A stretch of 33,688 bases of DNA from Acidobacteriota bacterium. GTDB lineage: Bacteria > Acidobacteriota > Terriglobia > Terriglobales > Acidobacteriaceae. The position numbers and the translations under genes were made by a program. Shown here one piece after another: positions 7,931 to 16,677 of the stretch (positions are counted from its first letter, which is position 1; every line of letters starts with the position of its first letter). The DNA lies in the NCBI GenBank assembly GCA_019236695.1, contig JAFAIN010000341.1:1-33688 (forward strand), written 5' to 3'. Below the pieces are notes generated by a model. It made no database searches. It saw only the letters and a program-made list of their open reading frames with translations, and was not told the DNA's origin.

Positions 7931-8030
7931 CCGTAGCGAAGTCCACGAAGTCTGCACATTGCCCCGGCGCCAGACTTTCTGCATGGCGGAGAGCCGGACG
8001 CGCTGACAAAGTGAAGACAGAGGAAGGCAG

Positions 8031-11000
8031 ATGAAATACTTCATGCGGCTGTCGATCATGGGGCTGGGAGTTCTGCTTGCGGCGGAGATTTGTTCCATCG
8101 CGCAAACCATTACTGCGGCCCTGCAGGGGCAGGTGACGGATCCCAGCGGAGCGTTGATTCAGGGAGCGAAGGTGACGGCAAGAAACAAGGCCACCGATTT
8201 CACCCGCAGCGCTGTAGCCGTTTTAGGGCAGTACAACCTCGAGGGCATTCCCGCGGGCGATTACGTCATCACTGTGCAGGCAACAGGATTTGCCACCCAG
8301 GAGCGCGAAATCAGGCTGCAGGTCGGGCAGGTTGGCGCTTTGAGCTTCAGCCTCACGGTCGGCCAGGCCAGCGAAACCGTGGTAGTGCAAGGCCGGTCTG
8401 AGCTGCTCGAGCCCACGCGCACCCAGGTGAGCGACGTGATTACGCAGCAGCAGATTCAGGATCTGCCGGTAAACGGCCGCGAGTTCATCAATTTTGCTCT
8501 GCTCTCCCCCGGCGTGCAGGTGGGCGACACCACTTCCGGCAGCACTGACGTGATCGTGGAACCAGTCACCAAGCTGGCGTTCAACGGCCAGAACATTCAT
8601 TTCAATTTCATCGCGGTGGATGGCGCGGACGATATCTCGACCGCTTCCGGCATCCAGCGAGGCACGCCGCCGCCGGAAGCAGTGCAGGAGTTCCGCGTCA
8701 TCAACACCGACTACAGCGTCGAGTTCGGGCGCGCCACCGCCGGCATCGTCAACATCATCACCAAGAGCGGGACCAACGATCTCCACGGCGCGCTTTACGA
8801 CTACCTGCGCAATGACGCAATGGACGCGCACAGCGCGCTGGCAGCGCCCGGTTTTACCACCCTGCGCCAGAACCAGTTTGGCGCCGCGCTGGGCGGCCCC
8901 GTCAAGAAAGACAAAACCTTTTTCTTCATGAATTACGAAGGCCAGCGCCGCGCCGAGTCGCCCATCTACAACTCCATCGTGCTGGCCAACATCGCCGCCA
9001 TCAACAACGTCAAGGCGAATGTTTTCGGCCTTCCGCCGGAAAATCTCGGAGTGCTCCGCACCGGCAACCTCGATAATGGTTTCCTGCGCTTCGATCAGAA
9101 CATCAACAGCAGGAATTATGTTTATGTCCGCTACTTCATCAACGATGGCCGCCTCACCAACCAGTCGCCGCTGAATAACGGCTTCGACCTGCCCTCCGCG
9201 TTCAAGAACAACTACATTCGTGACCAGTCGCTGGCCGGCGCGCTCGATACCACCATGTCATCGACCTGGCTGAATGATTTGCGCCTGCAGTACGCGCACC
9301 GCACTTTTGATTTTCCCGTGGTTTCCACCCAGCCGCACCTCGAAGTCAGCAATACCTTCGCGGTGGGCGTGAATCGCGGCAATCCTGATATCTACCGCGA
9401 GGCGCGTTTCGAGCTGGTCAACAACCTTACCCACATTGCGGGAAGCCACACTCTCAACTTCGGCGGCAACTTTGACCGGGTTTCCACTTATGAATCATTC
9501 CCGCTCTTCTACCCGTTCGAGGCTGATTTTGCCAATTTGGCGGCTTTCCTGGGCACCGATGGCGCGGCGCCCGGGCCCGATCCGTTCGTTTTGTTCTTCC
9601 AGCGCTTCAGCACCACCACCAACCCGCTGTTCACGGAGGGCACGCTGGCCGGGGGCACCGCGATATATCAAGGCGGGCCCGTGCCGCAGGCCATTCGGAA
9701 TCAATCCGCGGCCACGCTCGACCATACCTATGACGGTCTTTACGTGCAGGACAGATGGCGCGCCACTTCGCGGCTCACTCTGAATGGCGGCGTCCGCTGG
9801 GAGTTTGAAACCTGGCCATCGCGCGTGCTGAACACCAACTGGAGAGATTTCGATCCCCGCTTCGGACTGGCCTATGACCTCGGCACTAGCCGCAATGTGG
9901 TGTTGCGTGCCGGCTTCGGGCTCTTCCACGGCGCCGTCGCGTCACCGCTGCTGATGTGCCAGGCGCCCTCCTGCGGCGGGCTTTCCACCTATCCCGGCCG
10001 CTCCTTCGAAGATGGCCTCAACGCCGGCACCGGGCTGTTCACCTTTGCCAGTGCGCCCTTCATCAATTACGTGGCCCTCAACGCGCTGCTCAAGCGCGCG
10101 CAGTACCCCAACGGAGATACCACCGATGGCGTGGCGCTGGGCTGTCCGGACGGCACGCTGGCCTCCTGCGGGTTCCTGCAGGATGCCACCATCGTGCGCT
10201 TCACTCAGAATTACAAGAATCCCTATTCGATTCAGGCCAGCGCCTCGCTGGAGTTTCAGCCGTTCAAGGATGCCACGCTCAACATCACCGGCATGCACCT
10301 ACGCGGCGTTCATCTGGGCAGCTTCTACAACGTCAACCAGCCCAATCCCTCAGATACCGTGGCCGTCCATGACTCCGCGGGAGGCACGGTTTGCAAAGAT
10401 GTCTATTTCAATTTCCCGGCCTCCGGCTTCGCCAGCCCGCCTGCGCCTTGCAGCCCCTATCCCGCGGCCTTCGCCATTCCCAATACGCCGCACATCAACG
10501 CTATTCCCGGCTTCCGCGACCCGCAGTACAGCGTGTTTTTTGAGGCCGCGGCCAAATGGGATTCGGTGTATGACGGCCTGCTGGTCAACTTCAACAAGCG
10601 GCTGAGTCATAACGTGTCGTATGAAATCAGCTACACCTATTCCCATTCGATTGATGACGGCCCAAATCCCAGTTTTGTTCTGATCCCGCAGGACAGCAGC
10701 GGCGGAAATTTCCGGTCGGAGCGCGCCAATTCCGCCGATGATGTGCGCCATCGCTTCGTGGGCAACGCCACCTTCACCAGCCCCACCGGCTGGAATCCGG
10801 GGCTGCGCAATTTTGCTCTCAGCTTTATCGTCAACCTGCAGTCGCCCCAGTTCTTTACCAAGTACGCGGGCTTTGACGCCAACGGCGACGTTTTCGGCAA
10901 CAACGATCGTGTGGGCGGCGAGCCGCGCAATACCTTCCGCGGCGACTCGCTGCAGACTGTTGACTTACGGCTGGCGCGCGCCTTCCAGATACGGGAAAAA

Positions 11001-11231
11001 GCCAGGATGGAGCTGATGGCGGAAGCCTTCAACGTGGCCAACCGGGTCAACGTCCGCTATTTCAACACCAACTATGGAGCTGCGGATTTTTGCGGGCCCG
11101 ACCCCGGGGCGCCCGGCTGCCTGGGCGCGCCGCATCTCTACAAGGAGGGTTCACCCAATCCGTTTTACGGAACCCCCAGTTCAGTGAACAATCCGCGACA
11201 GATTCAACTGGCCATCCGGTTGAGCTTCTGA
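8031..11231 (+). CDS. TonB-dependent receptor, Oar-like, with carboxypeptidase-regulatory domain
   Basis: An outer-membrane protein of 1066 residues. Signal peptide at about 1-24. Residues about 28-112 form a carboxypeptidase-regulatory-like Ig domain (ALQGQVTDPSGALIQGAKVT, then GQYNLEGIPAGDYVITVQATGF). The plug domain follows (TRTQVSDVITQQQIQDLPVNGREFINFALLSPGV; EFRVINTDYSVEFGRATAGIVNIITKSGTN), then a long beta-barrel ending with typical NNPRQIQLAIRLSF. This architecture is heavily expanded in Acidobacteriota and is thought to take up oligosaccharides or other large substrates, but the ligand cannot be read from sequence. The ATG at 8031 has a good ribosome site (AGAGGAAGG, 3 nt upstream). 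No TonB-box protein or anti-sigma partner is adjacent. The flavin oxidoreductase starts 7 bp after the stop, so the two are probably cotranscribed. Confidence 0.93.
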   Translation: MKYFMRLSIMGLGVLLAAEICSIAQTITAALQGQVTDPSGALIQGAKVTARNKATDFTRSAVAVLGQYNLEGIPAGDYVITVQATGFATQEREIRLQVGQVGALSFSLTVGQASETVVVQGRSELLEPTRTQVSDVITQQQIQDLPVNGREFINFALLSPGVQVGDTTSGSTDVIVEPVTKLAFNGQNIHFNFIAVDGADDISTASGIQRGTPPPEAVQEFRVINTDYSVEFGRATAGIVNIITKSGTNDLHGALYDYLRNDAMDAHSALAAPGFTTLRQNQFGAALGGPVKKDKTFFFMNYEGQRRAESPIYNSIVLANIAAINNVKANVFGLPPENLGVLRTGNLDNGFLRFDQNINSRNYVYVRYFINDGRLTNQSPLNNGFDLPSAFKNNYIRDQSLAGALDTTMSSTWLNDLRLQYAHRTFDFPVVSTQPHLEVSNTFAVGVNRGNPDIYREARFELVNNLTHIAGSHTLNFGGNFDRVSTYESFPLFYPFEADFANLAAFLGTDGAAPGPDPFVLFFQRFSTTTNPLFTEGTLAGGTAIYQGGPVPQAIRNQSAATLDHTYDGLYVQDRWRATSRLTLNGGVRWEFETWPSRVLNTNWRDFDPRFGLAYDLGTSRNVVLRAGFGLFHGAVASPLLMCQAPSCGGLSTYPGRSFEDGLNAGTGLFTFASAPFINYVALNALLKRAQYPNGDTTDGVALGCPDGTLASCGFLQDATIVRFTQNYKNPYSIQASASLEFQPFKDATLNITGMHLRGVHLGSFYNVNQPNPSDTVAVHDSAGGTVCKDVYFNFPASGFASPPAPCSPYPAAFAIPNTPHINAIPGFRDPQYSVFFEAAAKWDSVYDGLLVNFNKRLSHNVSYEISYTYSHSIDDGPNPSFVLIPQDSSGGNFRSERANSADDVRHRFVGNATFTSPTGWNPGLRNFALSFIVNLQSPQFFTKYAGFDANGDVFGNNDRVGGEPRNTFRGDSLQTVDLRLARAFQIREKARMELMAEAFNVANRVNVRYFNTNYGAADFCGPDPGAPGCLGAPHLYKEGSPNPFYGTPSSVNNPRQIQLAIRLSF

Positions 11232-11238
11232 GGCGCTG

Positions 11239-12330
11239 ATGAGGTTCGGAATCTACGCGGAGATGCAGACTCCGCCGGGCAAACCACACGCGGATATGAC
11301 GTGGGAGATCCTGCGGCAGATCGAGCATGCCGATGCCGCGGGATTTGATGTGTACTCGGTCATCGATCACCACTTCTTTCAGAAGTTCTCGATTTCCGCC
11401 AATCCGCTGGCCTTGTTTGCGGCGGCGGCGCAGCGTACGCGGCGCATTCGCCTGCGCACCGCGCTCCACACCCTGCCGCTGGAGAACCCGTTGCGCCTGG
11501 CCGGCCAGATTGCCATGGCCGATATTCTTACTGCCGGCCGCCTGGAGTGCGGCCTCGGCCGCGGCCATGCCTGGCTCTATGGACCGTCAAATGTTCCACT
11601 TGAGGAGAGCCGCCCCCGCTACGAAGAAGCCATCGAGATTCTGGTTCGAGCCTGGACCCAGGACTCGTTCTCCTATGATGGCAGGTATTACAAAGTGGAA
11701 AATGTTTCCGTGGTGCCGAAGCCGCTGCAAAAACCTCACCCGCGGCTGTTTACCGGCGGCACTAGCGACGTGACGTATCAAATGGCGGGCGAGCGCGGCT
11801 GGGGGATTTTTGTTCCTCCGCTGCTTCCTTACAAAGTGCTCGAGGCACCACTCGCCATTTACAAGGCTGCCTGCGCCCGCAACGGCCACGCTTCCGATAT
11901 CGTTTACATCCGCCCCGTATATCTGGATGACAATGAGAGCCAGATTCGACGGGAGGTGGAAGCAGCGCTGCACAACTTCCTGGTCTTCAATTCCTCGCCG
12001 GTGGAGTCGCTGCAGGCCGAAAGCAAGAAGGCCGAGTTGCGCGCCAAAGGCTACGGCTTCTACGCCAGCGGAGCTCTTGAATCGCTTACCCGCCTCACCT
12101 ATGACGAGATCGTCGATCAGGAGATCGCCTTCATCGGCACGCCCCAGAAAGTCATTCGCCAGATCGAGAACCTGGCTTCGACGGGCGGCATCGGCGAATT
12201 GGCGATAGTTTCGAACTTTGGCGGGCTGGAACACTGGAAGTCGATCAAGACGCAACAACTGTTCTCCGAACGTGTGATGCCGGCCTTCCGCTCCTTCAAC
12301 ACAGAAACCGCGGCGACTACCCTCAGTTAA
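11239..12330 (+). CDS. LLM-class flavin-dependent oxidoreductase (luciferase-like monooxygenase)
   Basis: A 363-residue protein of the bacterial luciferase superfamily, which uses reduced flavin and oxygen to oxidise small organic substrates. Seen: MRFGIYAEMQTPPG, IEHADAAGFDVYSVIDHHF, the RTALHTLPLENPLRLAGQIAMADILTAGRLECGLGRG segment (typical of the TIM-barrel phosphate-binding region), YEEAIEILVRAW, and GERGWGIFVPPLLPY. The substrate is unknown; the superfamily includes alkanesulfonate, long-chain alkane and aromatic monooxygenases as well as F420-dependent enzymes. The start ATG at 11239 lies 7 bp after the TonB receptor stop, with GAGG close by, suggesting translational coupling. One possible reading is that the receptor imports the compound that this enzyme oxidises. 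Confidence 0.88.
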   Translation: MRFGIYAEMQTPPGKPHADMTWEILRQIEHADAAGFDVYSVIDHHFFQKFSISANPLALFAAAAQRTRRIRLRTALHTLPLENPLRLAGQIAMADILTAGRLECGLGRGHAWLYGPSNVPLEESRPRYEEAIEILVRAWTQDSFSYDGRYYKVENVSVVPKPLQKPHPRLFTGGTSDVTYQMAGERGWGIFVPPLLPYKVLEAPLAIYKAACARNGHASDIVYIRPVYLDDNESQIRREVEAALHNFLVFNSSPVESLQAESKKAELRAKGYGFYASGALESLTRLTYDEIVDQEIAFIGTPQKVIRQIENLASTGGIGELAIVSNFGGLEHWKSIKTQQLFSERVMPAFRSFNTETAATTLS

Positions 12331-12677
12331 CCGTGACAGCTTTTTTGCGTTGTGGCCCTCCAACCTGAGCGCGTGGGGCGCTGCGAGCAAACCCCGATTC
12401 CTCACCTCACTCGCTCGACTTCCGGTCGGCTGGCCTCTCCGTAATGACCCGTCGGAACTAAGTACGTACTAAGCTGATTTTGGTTCTTACCTAAGTTATT
12501 TACCCCAGCTAGACTCGAAGAAGTGGTTCCGGCCTCCCCGGGCTGGAATACCGCAAGATGCCGCGCAGCGCCGCCCCGACCGGGAGCGCGTGCTATGCGC
12601 CGGCGTTGAAAGACAGGCTGCGCGGTTTGCTCTCCCCACGCTGCGCTCCGTCTCTATGAAACTGAGGAGTGTGCAAG
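12331..12677. other. Intergenic region with ACTAAG direct repeats and AGTACGTACT palindrome
   Basis: No gene is supported in this gap of about 347 bp. It holds ACTAAG-TACGT-ACTAAG (12457-12473), which contains a perfect 10-bp palindrome AGTACGTACT (12461-12470), and a third CTAAG at 12491-12495. The local base composition around 12455-12515 is more AT-rich than the flanks, as expected for a promoter region. These elements could be an operator for the downstream lipoprotein gene about 200 bp away. I saw no strong -35/-10 pair and no terminator hairpin with a U tract. Confidence 0.35.
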
Positions 12678-13496
12678 TTGTTGCGTTGGACCGTGCTGTT
12701 CTGCGTTCCTGTTCTGGTTTTGTTTTGCTTAGCCGGTTGCGGCGGCCGTACTTCGGCGACTCCCGCACCGGGGAATGCTTCCACTGAGGCTCCCCAGGCG
12801 AACTCCACGCCGGCCGCTTCCGGGGTTTACGGGTCTATGGCAAACGCGGTTGGCAACATTGAGCAGATGGGCGGCTGGACGGCGTGCACGGCGCAGTTGC
12901 CGGATGGAATGCCGTGCGCCAGCGGCCTGGGAAACGCCGCATATTCCATGACGCAGCATATGCCCATCCCCTCCCGGGACGGGCATTCGACGCAATTCAG
13001 TATCTCGGGCCCGACCGGCTACTCCAATGTGCTGTGGTGGAACCAACTCACGCCCGCTCCCAGCGCGAGCCACTTCGTGTATGACTTCTGGGTGTATGTG
13101 ACGGAGTCGAATGCGCCCCAGGCATTGGAGTTCGATTTGAACCAGACGTTCGGCGGCACCAAGTACATCTTCGGAACGGAATGCAATTTCAAGGGCACGG
13201 GCGTGTGGGACGTTTGGGACGGCAGGGAAGGGAAATGGGTTCCATCACCGGTGGGGTGCGTTCCCTTTGCCGCAAACTCATGGACGCATGTGGCCTGGAC
13301 GTTCGAACGCGCCAACGGGCAGGTGCATTACGTCAGCATCGCCATCAATGGCACAACCTATCCGGTGAATATGTGGCAGGCGCCCCAGGCCAACGTGGAT
13401 GCGCAGGAACTGAACGTCGCGGTGCAGCTTGACGGGAACAGCAGGCAGCAGCCCTACAGCATCTGGATTGATGACATGAGCCTGAGTTACGACTGA
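12678..13496 (+). CDS. Lipoprotein of unknown function, probable beta-sandwich (concanavalin-like) fold
   Basis: A protein of about 272 residues. The N-terminus is a type II signal peptide with lipobox LAGC followed by GGR, then a Ser/Thr/Pro/Ala-rich linker of about 35 residues. The body is beta-rich with many aromatic residues (HFVYDFWVYV, ALEFDLNQTFGG, WDVWDGREGKWVP, WTHVAWTFER, IWIDDMSLSY), which resembles LamG/concanavalin-like sandwich domains in which a binding surface faces carbohydrate. I do not recognise a catalytic motif. The TTG at 12678 is preferred because AGGAG at 12665-12669 stands 8 nt before it; that same AGGAG overlaps a GTG at 12669, which therefore cannot use it. Its stop overlaps by 10 bp the end of the convergent FAH-family gene. 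Confidence 0.65.
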   Translation: MLRWTVLFCVPVLVLFCLAGCGGRTSATPAPGNASTEAPQANSTPAASGVYGSMANAVGNIEQMGGWTACTAQLPDGMPCASGLGNAAYSMTQHMPIPSRDGHSTQFSISGPTGYSNVLWWNQLTPAPSASHFVYDFWVYVTESNAPQALEFDLNQTFGGTKYIFGTECNFKGTGVWDVWDGREGKWVPSPVGCVPFAANSWTHVAWTFERANGQVHYVSIAINGTTYPVNMWQAPQANVDAQELNVAVQLDGNSRQQPYSIWIDDMSLSYD

Positions 13497-14467
13497 AACG
13501 CAACCACTGGGTTGCGCAACACACCGATGGTTTCGATTTCGCATTCGATGACGTCGCCGGGCTTGAGATACCAGGCTTTCGGGTCGCCGCTGAACGCGGC
13601 CACACCCGACACAGTGCCGGTGGAGACGACATCGCCCGCACTGTAGCCCATGGGCGAGTAATGCGCCAGGATCTCGGGAATTCTGACGGACATCCTGCTG
13701 GAATGCGATGCCTGGCGGCGCTCCCCGTTCACGCGCAGCTCCATGGCCAGGTCGTGTGGGTCGGGCACCTCGTCGGTGGTGACGATGTGCGGCCCGAGGG
13801 GGCAGAACGTATCGATTCCCTTGCAGAAGCTGAACACTCCGGACTTCATCTCCTGTCGCTGAATGTCGCGGGCCGTAATGTCATTAAAGATGAGGTAGCC
13901 CCCTACGTACTGCTCCGCGTCTTTGGCGTTGAAGTGCTTGCCCGCCTTCTTTACCACCACCGCAAGCTCGAGTTCGTAATCGAGTTCGCTGGTCAGGTGC
14001 TGGGGATAGACCACCGGGGCATCGGGCCCGATGATGGCGTCCACATTCTGAAAGAACACGATCCAGGGGAGCACCGGATGCGAGAAACCGGCCCGGCTGG
14101 CCTCTTCGTGATGTTCGCGAAAATTCCCGGCGGTGTGGAAGAACTTGCGGGGACTGACGGGGGCCTCGATGCGCACGTCTCCTGAGGAATAGAAAACCGC
14201 CTCTCCATGGCCGCCTGCCAACTGGTCGCCTCGTGCGTCGGCAAAATCCAGAGCATGGCGAGCCAAATCGAGGGAAGTGTCGCCTCCTGCAAATAACAGC
14301 CGCATGTCGGGCGGGACGTAGGCTTCCGCGAGGCGCAGAAACGCGGATTCATGCCTGAGATCGCGAAAGTATGCAGCCGCGGCGGCGGAGAGATCGACGA
14401 TGCGGCCGCCATGCCGCGCACCAATACGTTGCCGGCCGGCGTTATTTGTGAAGGTGACGAGGCGCAT
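13487..14467 (-). CDS. Fumarylacetoacetate hydrolase (FAH) family protein
   Basis: A 326-residue enzyme of the FAH superfamily, whose members hydrolyse or decarboxylate beta-dicarbonyl acids in aromatic or sugar-acid catabolism using Mg or Mn. Seen: an N-terminal lid domain (MRLVTFTNNAGRQRIGARHG), the metal-binding region SELDYELELAVVVKK at about 160-174, GYLIFNDITARDIQ at 190-203, KGIDTFCPLGP from 216, and the closing YLKPGDVIECEIETIG. The start at 14467 is chosen because family members begin near MRLVTF; the in-frame upstream stretch has no family resemblance. The start overlaps the end of the GHMP kinase by 26 bp, so expression is likely coupled. The substrate is unknown, and its grouping with sugar-activation genes is unexplained. 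Confidence 0.88.
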   Translation of the reverse strand: MRLVTFTNNAGRQRIGARHGGRIVDLSAAAAAYFRDLRHESAFLRLAEAYVPPDMRLLFAGGDTSLDLARHALDFADARGDQLAGGHGEAVFYSSGDVRIEAPVSPRKFFHTAGNFREHHEEASRAGFSHPVLPWIVFFQNVDAIIGPDAPVVYPQHLTSELDYELELAVVVKKAGKHFNAKDAEQYVGGYLIFNDITARDIQRQEMKSGVFSFCKGIDTFCPLGPHIVTTDEVPDPHDLAMELRVNGERRQASHSSRMSVRIPEILAHYSPMGYSAGDVVSTGTVSGVAAFSGDPKAWYLKPGDVIECEIETIGVLRNPVVAFQS

Positions 14468-15857
14468 AGATGGTTTGAGCTGCCGGAAAAATATCACAGG
14501 AAGGCGATATTTCAAGCATTCCCGGGCCGGCATTCGTGGTGAAGAACTCGGCTTCGGAGGCGGCGCCGGGAAAGCGCCTGGAATAATCAACCCTCCAGGC
14601 CTCGAGAAAGGCGTGTGCGTCGGAACGAAGCACGACTGCCCACACGCTGCCTCCGAACCCTGCGCCGAACGAAGAGGCCGCGATTGCGCCCAGGCTCCGG
14701 GCCATCCGCGCAAGAAACACGGTTTCGGCTGTCTGGTTTTTCAGCAGGCGTTCGGCCTGGGTTTGCGAAGCATCCATCGCCTGCCCCAATGCCGCGAAAT
14801 CTTTCGTGCGAAAGGCGGCTGCCACCCGGGGCACAACCTGCTCGGATTCGAAAACAAAGTGCTCAAACCTGTCGCCGAGCTCCTCCGCGGAAAATTCGGC
14901 TTGCCGGCTTGCGCGGAGAGTTTTTCTGATTCGCTCGCAGGTTTCGGCACCGGAGCGAACGGCTTCGCCGAGCGACGCGACAGGCCGGCCTGCGAACTCG
15001 CGCCACGTTTCGAGCACGGTTCGCGCGGCGAGCGAGGCGCGATTGTAGCTGTCGCGCGCCGGCCCGGTCTTCTCCGCGTGTATGCCGCTGGAAGCGACTG
15101 CAAACACCCAATCATGGGGCATGGGGACGTACTCCTGAAGGCGGGCCGGGCAAAACTGAAATTGTGCAAGCCGGCCCGGCTGCGAGAGACAGATGGCGGC
15201 GTGATCTTCGCTGCCTCCGAAGGTGCCAACACCGGCGCCGCCCTCCAGCGGCATTCCGGCAGCGCCCTGAAATGTCTGGCCGTTCTCGACACAACCGAGA
15301 TATTCGATCAGCTCAATCTCCGAGCGAACGGCCGAAAAGTTGGGGGAGCGACCGCAGTCGCTGAAACCGAGCAGCGCCACAAAAACCGCAATTGTCAGCG
15401 CCGAGGAGCTGCTGAGGCCGGCGGCCCGGGGCAGGTCACTGGCCAGCGCAATCTCCACGCCCCGCAGCGCACCCGGATAGTTGCGCTGCAGGCGTTCGTG
15501 AACGGCGGCAGCGTACTCGGCCCAGTGCGGCTGGTCCTGGGGAAGGGAATGCGCGCCGATGGGCAGCACGACCTCGCGGGCTCCTGCAGCCGCGCGAAGG
15601 TCAACCGCTCGAATGAATGGTTCGGGCACGGCGGCGGCCACGACGCAGATTCCGCGTTCGGCGGCGCATACCAGGCTCTGCCCGCCGGCATAGTCGGTGT
15701 GTTTGCCTGCAACTTCGATTCTCCCGGGAACAAACCAGCGCCGGGTTTGCCGGTCAGGATGAAAACGCGCTTCCGCCGCGGCAAACAATGCTGCCTTGCC
15801 GGCTGCCTCCTCAGGCGAAAGGCCGGCCATTGTGAGCTGCTCCGCCAGGCGACTCAA
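14442..15857 (-). CDS. Galactokinase-family GHMP sugar kinase
   Basis: A 471-residue ATP-dependent sugar 1-kinase. Seen: the galactokinase signature in altered form, PGRIEVAGKHTDYAGG at about 44-59; the phosphate-binding GHMP motif PRAAGLSSSSAL near 143-154; GTFGGSEDHAAI, likely to carry the catalytic Asp; and GAGFGGSVWAVV near the C-terminus. In standard galactokinases the first motif reads GEHTDY, where the Glu contacts the sugar; here it is Lys (K52), so the preferred sugar may differ from galactose. The TTG start at 15857 forms a TTGA overlap with the stop of the upstream nucleotidyltransferase and has GAGG about 8 nt before it. With that neighbour it could form a two-step route from free sugar to sugar-1-phosphate to NDP-sugar. 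The length is greater than E. coli GalK (382). Confidence 0.82.
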   Translation of the reverse strand: MSRLAEQLTMAGLSPEEAAGKAALFAAAEARFHPDRQTRRWFVPGRIEVAGKHTDYAGGQSLVCAAERGICVVAAAVPEPFIRAVDLRAAAGAREVVLPIGAHSLPQDQPHWAEYAAAVHERLQRNYPGALRGVEIALASDLPRAAGLSSSSALTIAVFVALLGFSDCGRSPNFSAVRSEIELIEYLGCVENGQTFQGAAGMPLEGGAGVGTFGGSEDHAAICLSQPGRLAQFQFCPARLQEYVPMPHDWVFAVASSGIHAEKTGPARDSYNRASLAARTVLETWREFAGRPVASLGEAVRSGAETCERIRKTLRASRQAEFSAEELGDRFEHFVFESEQVVPRVAAAFRTKDFAALGQAMDASQTQAERLLKNQTAETVFLARMARSLGAIAASSFGAGFGGSVWAVVLRSDAHAFLEAWRVDYSRRFPGAASEAEFFTTNAGPGMLEISPSCDIFPAAQTIYAPRHLHK

Positions 15858-16663
15858 AGCTCGACCTCAACCGAGTCAAGCGCGCGAGCCACTTCGGCGA
15901 TATCGGCGCGCATGGAGAGATCGAGCACGCCGAGTTCCGAGACCTCCGCCCGCATACGCATGCCCGCGCTGACTGCCTGTTGAATGGCCTGCGGCAGCTC
16001 GTATTCGCCGCGTCCCGAGCGTGCAACGGTGCGGCAATAGGGCAGAATTTCGGGCGACAAACGCCACAGATTCATGCTGATCAGGGTATCGGGCGAAGAC
16101 ACGGGAGTTTCTGACGGCACGCGGGTGCCCCCCGGCTTTTCCCGCAAAGCTGAGAGATAGCCGCCGCGGATTTCACAGAACGCGAACTGGCGAAGGCGTT
16201 CAGCGGGAATGTTGCTGCTGCGGACCAAGGCTCCGGCTTTGAAGAGCACTACGCCGGGGGCGCCGAGAGCAGTAAGCCTTCGCAGCACGTCAACCGGGTA
16301 GTAATTGTCCGAATTGAGACACAGGAACTGATCCGAGCCAATGAAGCGTTCGGCGGCTGCCAGCGCGTCAGCAGTGCCGAGCGGCTCCGCCTGTTCCGCA
16401 TAAGTGAGTGCCAGCCGCCGGAGCTGCTGCCCCCGGTAGTGCTGGCGGATTGGGTTTGGGCCGGGAGCAATGACCAGGCAAACCTCTCCAACACCGGCAT
16501 CAGCCAGGCCGCTGAGAACGTAATCAAGAAACGGGCGGCGGAGCGGAATCATCCCTTTGATTCCGGTATCGGCTGCCTGGGATTGTGCATCGGTGAGCGC
16601 AGATGCCGCATGCGCCTGACGCATGCGCCTTCCGACGCCTCGAGCCAGGATGACGGCTTTCAC
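15854..16663 (-). CDS. Sugar-phosphate nucleotidyltransferase (NTP_transferase family)
   Basis: A 269-residue nucleotidyltransferase with a Rossmann-like core. Seen: VKAVILARGVGRRMRQ at the N-terminus (an ARGxGxRM variant of the usual AGGxGTRL nucleotide loop), KGMIPLRRPFLDYVLSGLADAG, YAEQAEPLGTADALAAAERF, the metal-binding FLCLNSDNYYPVDVL, and a C-terminal half with SMNLWRLSPEILPYC and RGEYELPQAI. Such enzymes join a sugar-1-phosphate to a nucleoside triphosphate to give an NDP-sugar. The base and sugar are not determined. The GTG at 16663 is preferred; the in-frame sequence further upstream belongs to the preceding gene on another frame. It starts 14 bp after the Big_2 lipoprotein stop and overlaps the GHMP kinase by 4 bp. 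Confidence 0.82.
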   Translation of the reverse strand: MKAVILARGVGRRMRQAHAASALTDAQSQAADTGIKGMIPLRRPFLDYVLSGLADAGVGEVCLVIAPGPNPIRQHYRGQQLRRLALTYAEQAEPLGTADALAAAERFIGSDQFLCLNSDNYYPVDVLRRLTALGAPGVVLFKAGALVRSSNIPAERLRQFAFCEIRGGYLSALREKPGGTRVPSETPVSSPDTLISMNLWRLSPEILPYCRTVARSGRGEYELPQAIQQAVSAGMRMRAEVSELGVLDLSMRADIAEVARALDSVEVEL

Positions 16664-16677
16664 GCCGAGAGCATACC

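Noticed and set aside
14400-15983. Plus-strand open frame of 527 codons
   Set aside because: It is antisense to the GHMP kinase, which has clear family motifs; the frame is a GC-driven shadow.
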